Source: ANME-2 cluster archaeon (GTDB lineage Archaea; Halobacteriota; Methanosarcinia; Methanosarcinales; Methanocomedenaceae). From it: 26,135 bases of DNA. The first letter of the stretch is position 1, and every line of letters starts with the position of its first letter. Below the pieces are notes generated by a model that saw only the letters and a program-made list of their open reading frames with translations, was not told where the DNA came from and searched no databases. Position numbers and translations under genes: made by a program. This document shows, one piece after another, positions 8,173 to 14,187 of the stretch. Location of the stretch: assembly GCA_023544605.1 (NCBI GenBank), contig JAMJFQ010000011.1, positions 1 through 26,135 on the forward strand, given 5' to 3'.

Positions 8173-9495
8173 ATGGAAATAAAGTTCTATGGTGGTGTGG
8201 GGACCATTGGCGGGAATACGTTCATGGTCGAGGATGGAGATACAAAGATATTCCTGGATTTCGGCCAGAGTTTCAGCTACGGTGAACAGTTCTTCACAGG
8301 ATGGTTGGGTGCCCGGGAGCGGTTCGGGTTAAAGGACCATTTTGCCCTGGACCTTATGCCAAAGATCCCTGGATTGTACTCACCAGAAGCACTTGAGAAT
8401 ACCGAATGTTCGTACTGTGAACCACAATACCAGGGCGTGTTCATCTCCCATGTCCATTATGACCACCTGGCACACCTAAGTTATCTTGACCCCGGGATAC
8501 CGGTGTATATGGGTGAGACCACGCTGCGCATCCTGGACTCCTGGGAGACTACCGGTATATCAGGTTTCGGCGACCATGATTATCGGACCTTCCGTACAGG
8601 AGATGTCATTAAGGTGGACGATATGGAAGTGACACCGGTCCATGTTGACCATTCGACCCCAGCGGCCTACGGGTATATCGTACATACCGGCAGCGGTACC
8701 CTGGTCTATACAGGAGACCTGCGCCTACACGGCACTCACAGTCATCTTACCAGGGATTTTATTGAGCAAGCTGCCGGGGCAAAACCGGATATCATGATAT
8801 GTGAGGGCACCAGGGTGGCGCCTGAGGAGAACAGGAAGAACTTCACTGAACAGGGGGTATACGATCACAGCAGGAAATTGCTTGATGATACGGACAAGTT
8901 GGCTTTCACCTGCTTTTATGGACGGGACGTGGAACGCATGAAGACCTTCCACCGGCTGGCGAAAGACACGGGGCGCAAATTTGTCGTGTCCACTAAAACG
9001 GCGCATTTGCTTAGGATACTGACAGATGATCCGGGGATTGAAGTGCCGGATCCCTTCACCGATGAGAACATGCTCATCTATTGCCGCCACATGAACCGGT
9101 ACAACAAATGGGAGAGAGAATTCATTGATCTTGAGCACTGTGTAGATGCCAATTATATCAACAGCCACCAGGGCGACCTTATTATGCAGATGGATTTTAT
9201 CCATTTTGCTGAATTGATAGACATTATGCCAGAGCCATCCAGCCTGTTCATACACAGTCAGAGCGAACCGTTCCAGGAAGACGATATCGAGGATGAGGTA
9301 AAACATAACTGGATGGACCGGTTCGGGCTGGAATTGCACCAGGCCCATGCTTCGGGACACTGCAGCAGAGAAGAGATATTCCAGATAATACGGGAGATAT
9401 CACCAAAAAAAGTATACCCAGTGCATACCGAATTCCCTGAACTGTTCAAACAGGAACTGGGTACTATGGTGGAAATACCAACCCTGGCCTGGTGA
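8173..9495 (+). CDS. Metallo-beta-lactamase-fold hydrolase, beta-CASP/RNase J-like
   Basis: A 440-aa cytoplasmic metallo-hydrolase. The zinc-site motifs are SHVHYDH (His93, His95, Asp97, His98), VDHS (His160) and YTGDLR (Asp182). The region after about residue 200 resembles a beta-CASP insert: FYGRDVERM (248-256), followed by GRKFVVSTK. The closing histidines are HASGH (392-396) and YPVHTE (His418), matching motifs B and C of nucleases. This order is that of RNase J/CPSF-type enzymes, so RNA cleavage is the best guess. An unusual insert around residues 35-85, between the first strand and the HXHXDH motif, contains CSYC and may bind something. The start is decided by a strong ribosome site, GGAGGTG at 8161-8167, five bases before the ATG. 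Other hydrolytic activity is possible. Confidence 0.87.
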   Translation: MEIKFYGGVGTIGGNTFMVEDGDTKIFLDFGQSFSYGEQFFTGWLGARERFGLKDHFALDLMPKIPGLYSPEALENTECSYCEPQYQGVFISHVHYDHLAHLSYLDPGIPVYMGETTLRILDSWETTGISGFGDHDYRTFRTGDVIKVDDMEVTPVHVDHSTPAAYGYIVHTGSGTLVYTGDLRLHGTHSHLTRDFIEQAAGAKPDIMICEGTRVAPEENRKNFTEQGVYDHSRKLLDDTDKLAFTCFYGRDVERMKTFHRLAKDTGRKFVVSTKTAHLLRILTDDPGIEVPDPFTDENMLIYCRHMNRYNKWEREFIDLEHCVDANYINSHQGDLIMQMDFIHFAELIDIMPEPSSLFIHSQSEPFQEDDIEDEVKHNWMDRFGLELHQAHASGHCSREEIFQIIREISPKKVYPVHTEFPELFKQELGTMVEIPTLAW

Positions 9496-9552
9496 GTCCA
9501 GCGATACTGATAAATCCGTTAAGCCTTATATAAAATATCAGGTGGTCCAAGA

Positions 9553-10365
9553 TTGTTGCTTACTGAACTGGAACAATTCATCCAGGAAGATGTGGGAGCG
9601 GATGATACCTCATGCTCCATTGTGCCTGATACCTGGGTACACGCCAGGATAATCACCAAAGAGGGCGGGGTGCTGGCCGGACTGGAAGAAGCCAGGCAGA
9701 TCATTGAATATTTCAGCCTGGAATGCGAATCCGGTTTTGATGATGGGGATTCCATACATCCTGGAGATGTGGTTGCGGATGTATGGGGTCTGGCACCTGA
9801 TGTATTGAGGAGCGAGCGATTGAGCCTCAATTTCCTGTGCAGGATGAGCGGAATTGCCACCATGACCGCTCGCTGCGTGGCCGATGCCGGCGGTGTGAGG
9901 GTGGCGTGCACCCGCAAGACCACACCAGGTTTTCGCACCTTCGAGAAAAAGGCGGTCAGGCTGGGAGGCGGGGATACCCACAGGTTCAACCTGTCTGATG
10001 CTGTAATGATAAAGGATAACCACATTGCCATCATGGGCATCGAAAATGCCATACAGACCGCCCAGGCAGAGGCAAGTTTTACCAAGAAGATCGAAGTCGA
10101 AGTGTCCAATGGTGATGAGATGTTATCTGCGGCCCTGGAAGGTGCCGATATCATCATGTTCGATAATATGCACCCAGATGAGATACGGCAGTGCATCCAG
10201 GCATTGGATGATGCGAAACTCCACAATAATATAATACTGGAAGCGTCGGGCGGTATCAATCCGGATAATATCAAGGAATATGCAGTTACCGGCGTGGATG
10301 TGATCTCCATGGGTTCACTCATACATTCCTCGCGCTGGCTGGATATGGGCATGGACATTGTATAA
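9553..10365 (+). CDS. nadC: Nicotinate-nucleotide pyrophosphorylase (quinolinate phosphoribosyltransferase)
   Basis: Joins quinolinate to phosphoribosyl pyrophosphate, giving nicotinate mononucleotide and CO2 in de novo NAD synthesis. At 270 aa the length is normal. The N-terminal domain starts LLTELEQFIQEDVGADDTS, with the family's EDxGxxDxT pattern. The core carries RKTTPGFR, RLGGGDTHRFNLSD and MIKDNH, which bind PRPP and quinolinate, and the C-terminal strand has EASGGI and GVDVISMGSL. The start is a TTG at 9553, seven bases after AGGTGG (9540-9545); a second TTG follows at once. No nadA or nadB is in the window. It lies 57 bases downstream of the metallo-hydrolase gene and may be read through from it. 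A T8 run 69 bases after the stop probably ends the transcript. Confidence 0.95.
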   Translation: MLLTELEQFIQEDVGADDTSCSIVPDTWVHARIITKEGGVLAGLEEARQIIEYFSLECESGFDDGDSIHPGDVVADVWGLAPDVLRSERLSLNFLCRMSGIATMTARCVADAGGVRVACTRKTTPGFRTFEKKAVRLGGGDTHRFNLSDAVMIKDNHIAIMGIENAIQTAQAEASFTKKIEVEVSNGDEMLSAALEGADIIMFDNMHPDEIRQCIQALDDAKLHNNIILEASGGINPDNIKEYAVTGVDVISMGSLIHSSRWLDMGMDIV

Positions 10366-10433
10366 TCGGTACAGTTAACAGTTCTTTTTACTTGATTTTA
10401 TCTTTTCAGGACACATTTGTATATTATTACCCG

Positions 10434-10441
10434 TTTTTTTT
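10434..10441 (+). terminator. Oligo-T terminator after nadC
   Basis: A run of eight T residues lies 69 bases past the nadC stop, following smaller T5 and T4 runs. Archaeal RNA polymerase stops at such oligo-T tracts, often without a hairpin. None of the small downstream genes has begun here. Confidence 0.45.
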
Positions 10442-10465
10442 CGCATTATGCTCAAAAAATATCGT

Positions 10466-10563
10466 AACCTATTTATACCTTTAATTACTATGATTATAAT
10501 AATGATACTCATGATAATAATGAGGCGTCTACATTCGAGAAAGATAACAAAATGGTGACAAAA
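10466..10563 (+). promoter_or_regulatory. Promoter and leader of the two small genes
   Basis: A TATA-like ATTTATACC lies near 10470-10478. Between it and the first small gene the leader is very AT-rich and holds repeated ATAATGA words (10499-10505 and 10517-10523, 18 bases apart), with an ATGATAAT between them, which could be an operator. GGTGA at 10554-10558 is the ribosome site for the ATG at 10564. The regulatory meaning of the repeated words is a guess, as this stretch is simple in composition. Confidence 0.35.
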
Positions 10564-10704
10564 ATGAAAATTGTGCATGTTCAATCGGTCCTTCCTGAAG
10601 AAGATGTAATTGCACTCAAGATAAAAACGGGTGAACCATCTACCAAAGACGCCATCTCAAAGGCTGTATACTGCTATCTCGAATGTGAAAACTCAGAACA
10701 ATAA
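10564..10704 (+). CDS. 46-aa small protein, DUF5371-like with RHH-like C-terminal helix
   Basis: A tiny gene (46 aa). The product starts MKIVHVQSVLPEEDV and continues KTGEPSTKDAISKAV, ending YCYLECENSEQ. The pattern of a short strand followed by a helix in the style of S-T-K-D-A-(I/L)-x-K-A-V resembles ribbon-helix-helix/VapB-type small DNA-binding proteins and, from memory, the small methanogen family DUF5371. The start at 10564 is favoured by GGTGA five bases upstream; an in-frame ATG at 10552 would add four residues. It stands 20 bases before a second small gene on the same strand, so the two very likely share a transcript. A regulator or antitoxin role is inference only. Confidence 0.7.
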   Translation: MKIVHVQSVLPEEDVIALKIKTGEPSTKDAISKAVYCYLECENSEQ

Positions 10705-10724
10705 ACAATAAATGGGTGATATGA

Positions 10725-11012
10725 ATGAACGCAACTTTCAGATGTATGGCAGCTGCTCCGAAAGAGATTATTGGAGGATATAGTATGGAATCCATAATGC
10801 AGCTTGCCTTCAGTATAGGCAAAAACGGTGATGTAAACCTTTGTTTCGGTGATACTATCCAAATTGATGAGTCCATATTTCCAGACAAAATGAAAGAATC
10901 CGCTTATCCCAATAATGGTGAGGTCTACTATGGTAAGCAGGGTCTATGGCTCTCAATGTTTACCAGACACATGGAAGAAGCCTCAGTAGTTGAGATTGAA
11001 ATGGATGATTGA
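10725..11012 (+). CDS. Small acidic protein of unknown function
   Basis: A 95-aa acidic protein with no family I recognise. It has no membrane segment or cysteine motif; the visible features are a central glycine/aspartate-rich segment (GKNGDVNLCFGD), a tyrosine patch (GEVYYGKQGLW) and an acidic tail EIEMDD. Two starts are possible. ATG 10725 follows GGTGAT (10715-10720) by four bases. ATG 10785, in frame 20 codons on, follows a stronger GGAGGAT (10773-10779) by five bases and would give 75 aa. The longer form is listed. It is the second gene of a small unit with the 46-aa gene, and a hairpin at the stop codon followed by T6 closes the transcript. Confidence 0.7.
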   Translation: MNATFRCMAAAPKEIIGGYSMESIMQLAFSIGKNGDVNLCFGDTIQIDESIFPDKMKESAYPNNGEVYYGKQGLWLSMFTRHMEEASVVEIEMDD

Positions 11013-11034
11013 TCCATTTCTTATTCTCTTTTTT
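11001..11034 (+). terminator. Terminator-like hairpin overlapping the stop of the small acidic protein gene
   Basis: ATGGAT (11001-11006) pairs perfectly with ATCCAT (11012-11017) across a five-base loop that includes the stop codon, and a pyrimidine-rich tract ending in T6 (11029-11034) follows. The stem is only six pairs, so the T-rich tract is probably the main signal. The 195 bases that follow (11035-11229) hold no gene I can support; the only open frame is 26 codons (11085-11165) with no known similarity. Confidence 0.5.
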
Positions 11035-11229
11035 CCCCATAAAATCAAAGGTGAACCAGTAAACATTAAAATCTACTTGAGCTAATGATTGAAAGTGCCA
11101 CAATTATGGGCTCAATTCCAGAAAGAAAGGTTGCAATGGGCGCATTCAAAAACGCGAAATCATGAAGTAGAGCATGATGTTCAGGAAAAAAATGCCTATT
11201 GCACCCCCATAGGAAAAACGTAACCCACC

Positions 11230-12237
11230 CTATAATCTCTTGATACCCCTAATATATGCTATTACTGCATCCGATACGTTCTGTGTGGATGCCTGACCGC
11301 CCAGGTCAGCGGTCTTAATGCCCTTCTCAAGTACATGGTCCACAGCACGCTGTATCAGGTTTGCCTTTTCACGCTCCCCGGCCCATTCAAGCAGCATTTT
11401 GGCACTTAGAATGGCTGCCAACGGATTGGCAATGCCCTTACCTGCAATATCGGGTGCAGAGCCGTGCACGGGTTCAAAGAGCGCATACGTATCACCAATA
11501 TTGGCACTGGGGCACAGACCAAGACTGCCGACCAGGGCCGCGGACACATCACTCAGAATGTCCCCAAAAAGATTTGGAGTCACCAGTACATCATACTTCT
11601 GGGGTGCAAGGATAAGATCATAGGCCATGGCATCCACCAGCATCTCATTATACCGGACACCATTCTCCCGGGCCACATCAATACACACTTCACGGAAAAA
11701 TCCGCACGATTTCAACACATTGGCCTTGTGGACTATGGTCAGCCGGTTGTCCCGTTCTTTTGCCAGTTTACACGCTGTCAGGGCAATTCGCTCACTGCCT
11801 TTGAGAGTTATGATGCGGGTACTTGTGGCCCTGTCTTTGCCAATTTCCTCCTTACTGCCGTACAGTCCTTCGGTATTCTCCCGTACAATGATAAAATCAA
11901 ACGGCTCCCTTGCGACGTAAGGTGTATCTACAGGAATGTTCAGTGACCGAAACGGTCTTACATTTGCATAGAGGTCCAGTTCACGCCTGATGCGTAGCAG
12001 GACGCTCTGGTAATTGGGGTCATTGGGCGTGGTGATGGCACCGAAGAGTATGCAATCGCAATCACGCATTACAGCCAGGTCAGAGTCGTCGATCGCATGG
12101 CCGGTTCGTTCCCATTTGCCGTACCCAACTTCAACCGGTACATTATTAAAATCCAGACCCACTGCCTTTAGCACATCCACTGCGGGAGGGATGACCTCAT
12201 GCCCGATGCCATCGCCTTCAATCACTGCCACTTTCAT
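11230..12237 (-). CDS. aksF: Homoisocitrate/isopropylmalate dehydrogenase family, probably AksF
   Basis: An NAD(P)-dependent beta-decarboxylating dehydrogenase of 335 aa. Family motifs are clear: VIEGDGIGHEV at the N-terminus, the substrate loop RRELDLYANVRP, IIVRENTEGLY, the catalytic Lys in VHKANVLK, NLFGDILSD, and the nucleotide-binding PVHGSAPDIAGKGIANP. The stretch LFGAITTP before the substrate loop resembles methanogen AksF, where LeuB usually reads LFGAAG. AksF oxidises homoisocitrate and its longer homologues in 2-oxosuberate (coenzyme B) synthesis. The neighbouring small hydro-lyase subunit is of homoaconitase type, which supports this over leucine synthesis. The start is the ATG at 12237, with GGTGA five bases before it; this overlaps the upstream gene by 20 bases. 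LeuB remains possible, and one enzyme may serve both paths. Confidence 0.85.
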   Translation of the reverse strand: MKVAVIEGDGIGHEVIPPAVDVLKAVGLDFNNVPVEVGYGKWERTGHAIDDSDLAVMRDCDCILFGAITTPNDPNYQSVLLRIRRELDLYANVRPFRSLNIPVDTPYVAREPFDFIIVRENTEGLYGSKEEIGKDRATSTRIITLKGSERIALTACKLAKERDNRLTIVHKANVLKSCGFFREVCIDVARENGVRYNEMLVDAMAYDLILAPQKYDVLVTPNLFGDILSDVSAALVGSLGLCPSANIGDTYALFEPVHGSAPDIAGKGIANPLAAILSAKMLLEWAGEREKANLIQRAVDHVLEKGIKTADLGGQASTQNVSDAVIAYIRGIKRL

Positions 12238-13093
12238 CTGACTCACCATGTAACTTCTCAACCAGCAGTCTTATAGCATCCACAATATCATATTCTGAAG
12301 CGCCCCAGTGAACCACCACGCCGTCATGTCCGTTGATGTTGACAAAACCGGTCTTCATTGTCTGGCAGCACCTGGTGATGAATGGTTTTGAAGGCTTGAT
12401 TAGTTCAGCTTTTAGCGGGCACATATTGACCAGATTATACGTATATTCAGGGAACCTGAGTTCAAATATCCCTTTGGATATGTCACATCCCACCAGCACC
12501 GAACCATCTTCTATGTCATTATTCGTATCAAGGTACTTGCCGTTTAATTCAGATGCATTACAGGGGAACACCACCTTTTCCCCTTCGAACTGCCGCAGGT
12601 CAATGAGTGTCCTATCAAAGGTGATATTCAATTCGCCCAGGATGCCACTATCTACCAGACGATGGATGGCAAAGGACAGCCAGGGGGGTTCGGGTGGGAT
12701 GACATCGATAATCTCGATATCTATGACATCGAACATGGTCGGTTTATGTACAAAAGTTATGTGCTTATCCCTGCCCTTGAAGATCACCGTATTTACCGGA
12801 CCTTTACAATCCTCTAATGCCAGTAGTATCAATTTTGTCCTGTTATGAGCGTCATGTTCAGTCTCGTGTACCACTACTTCTTCCCCTTGTGAAATAACCT
12901 CAAAGGATATGGGTCTGGTAAGCAGGTATTGGGTCGGTTCACTTTCAACCTTGATTATCTTGATGCTCCCATCAGGTACATACGCGATCATGTATTTAGT
13001 CGCGAAATAAATTGGCATATCACCGATGGGCTTTTCGGTCGGGTCGCTGTGGGCTATACCCACAATCTTATAATCACTGGGAAATATCATCAT
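12218..13093 (-). CDS. Conserved-looking unknown protein inside the coenzyme-B-type cluster
   Basis: A 291-aa soluble protein whose family I cannot name with certainty. It has six cysteines (96, 178, 203, 225, 242, 243), including FPCN, VGCD, NMCPLK and the pair RCCQ. It also has a histidine-rich segment (HETEHDAH, 76-83) and a proline-rich turn IPPEPPW (132-138). The C-terminus, GHDGVVVHWGASEYDIVDAI, reads like a conserved domain end. There are no membrane segments or signal peptide. Its 3' end overlaps the aksF-like start by 20 bases and its 5' end is 15 bases from the hacB-like stop, so the three genes must be co-transcribed and probably translationally coupled. A role with these enzymes (metal or Fe-S supply, subunit or chaperone) is inference. 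Confidence 0.85.
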   Translation of the reverse strand: MMIFPSDYKIVGIAHSDPTEKPIGDMPIYFATKYMIAYVPDGSIKIIKVESEPTQYLLTRPISFEVISQGEEVVVHETEHDAHNRTKLILLALEDCKGPVNTVIFKGRDKHITFVHKPTMFDVIDIEIIDVIPPEPPWLSFAIHRLVDSGILGELNITFDRTLIDLRQFEGEKVVFPCNASELNGKYLDTNNDIEDGSVLVGCDISKGIFELRFPEYTYNLVNMCPLKAELIKPSKPFITRCCQTMKTGFVNINGHDGVVVHWGASEYDIVDAIRLLVEKLHGESDESGSD

Positions 13094-13108
13094 TTTGCTA
13101 ATCCAACC

Positions 13109-13594
13109 TTATTTCAATGCCTGCTTTTTCCTGTGAGCTACGAGACCTCCATCCAACAGGATCTCCTGGAGGAACTCAGGAAGTTTTGTTCCTTCACCAA
13201 CCCTATCACCACAATGGACCTTACCCTGCTGCAAATCAACTGTGCATATCTCACCTTGCTGGCAGGTAATATCAGCCTCAATGATGGGAAGACCTACATT
13301 AATGGCGTTACGGAAGAATATCCTGGCAAAGGACCTGGCCACTACACAGGATATACCGGCATATTTCAGTGCCAATGGAGCCTGTTCGCGTGAGGATCCG
13401 CACCCGAAATTCTTGCCAGCAACGATAATATCACCCGATCTTACCTGTTTTGAAAAGTCCGGATCGATACCTTCCAGTGCATGCTCTGCAAAGACCTGCA
13501 TGTCAGTGGTTCTCAGGTATTTGCCCGGAATGATCACATCAGTATCTATGTCATCCCCGTATTTCCATACACGCCCTGATATGGTCATATTCAT
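13109..13594 (-). CDS. hacB: Aconitase-family hydro-lyase small subunit, probably homoaconitase (HacB/AksE)
   Basis: The small (swivel) subunit, 161 aa, of a two-subunit isopropylmalate isomerase/homoaconitase. It shows GDDIDTDVIIPGKYL at the N-terminus and the GCGSSREQAP motif in the middle. The substrate-specificity loop reads YLRT (Tyr26-Thr29). In Methanocaldococcus MJ1271 the same Arg-Thr pair (R26, T27) marks homoaconitase, while its IPMI paralogue MJ1277 has other residues there. Counted from the second Met, the numbers coincide. The enzyme would isomerise homocitrate and longer homologues for 2-oxosuberate and coenzyme B. The large subunit is not in this window. GTGA before the first ATG supports the start at 13594. 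Leucine-path IPMI small subunit (LeuD) is the alternative. Confidence 0.87.
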   Translation of the reverse strand: MNMTISGRVWKYGDDIDTDVIIPGKYLRTTDMQVFAEHALEGIDPDFSKQVRSGDIIVAGKNFGCGSSREQAPLALKYAGISCVVARSFARIFFRNAINVGLPIIEADITCQQGEICTVDLQQGKVHCGDRVGEGTKLPEFLQEILLDGGLVAHRKKQALK

Positions 13595-13656
13595 TGAATC
13601 ACTTTTGCCCGATATTAATACATACAGGGCTATATACTTTTTTAAAGGGGCATATG

Positions 13657-14076
13657 TTATTCACCCGTAATCTGCACTATCAGCTCCCTGGACCGGGGTC
13701 TGTTATCCATATCTATGAATATGACCTGCTGCCAGGTACCCAGGGACAGCTGTCCATCAATAAAAGGTACGATCAGGCTGGGCCCAAGCATTGATGCCCG
13801 TATATGGGAGTGACCATTGCCGTCCCCCCACTTGAGATTATGGTCATATTCCAGCCCCCTGGGTGCCAGTCTTTCCAGTGCATCCTGCATGTCAGATATC
13901 AGGCCCGGTTCGTATTCTATCGTTGTCACCGAACCGGTGGCACCCGATACAAAGACCAGCACTGAACCATTCTGCAGTCCTGAGATGCTGACCTTCTGCT
14001 GAACCTGGCGAGTGATATCGATGATATCTGAGTTGCCCTTTGTGTCAAAGGTGATGTGTTCGTTTAGTATCTTCAT
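13657..14076 (-). CDS. YjbQ/UPF0047 family protein
   Basis: A 139-aa cytoplasmic protein of the YjbQ (TIGR00149) family, members of which show weak thiamine-phosphate synthase activity, though their main job is unsettled. The signature is complete: SGATGSVTTIEYEPG (about 44-58) and GNGHSHIRASMLGPS (86-100), with the conserved histidines His89 and His91, then LGTWQQVIFID near the C-terminus. The length is normal. It stands 62 bases upstream of the hacB-like gene on the same strand and might be part of its operon. The ATG at 14076 lies in a divergent gap of 111 bases shared with the radical SAM-HhH gene. Confidence 0.92.
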   Translation of the reverse strand: MKILNEHITFDTKGNSDIIDITRQVQQKVSISGLQNGSVLVFVSGATGSVTTIEYEPGLISDMQDALERLAPRGLEYDHNLKWGDGNGHSHIRASMLGPSLIVPFIDGQLSLGTWQQVIFIDMDNRPRSRELIVQITGE

Positions 14077-14187
14077 GGCATTCCCTTGCGCATATATAGT
14101 ATGGGTCTTTATAATTTAAATTATATTACTATGATAGTGCCTATTTTTAGGACAGCCACCAGCTAACAACCAGGGAGGATATTCTCA

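Noticed and set aside
9519..10358. 279-codon open frame antisense to nadC
   Set aside because: It is the complement of a well-defined nadC; its Ser/Met-rich composition is typical of antisense frames.
10375..10584. Open frame of 69 codons on the minus strand
   Set aside because: Its product is a low-complexity run of Ile, Met, Lys and His read from an AT-rich leader; it overlaps the promoter and start of the small plus-strand gene and has no ribosome site.
11085..11165. 26-codon frame in the gap after the small acidic protein gene
   Set aside because: Too short to judge, no ribosome site, no recognisable similarity.
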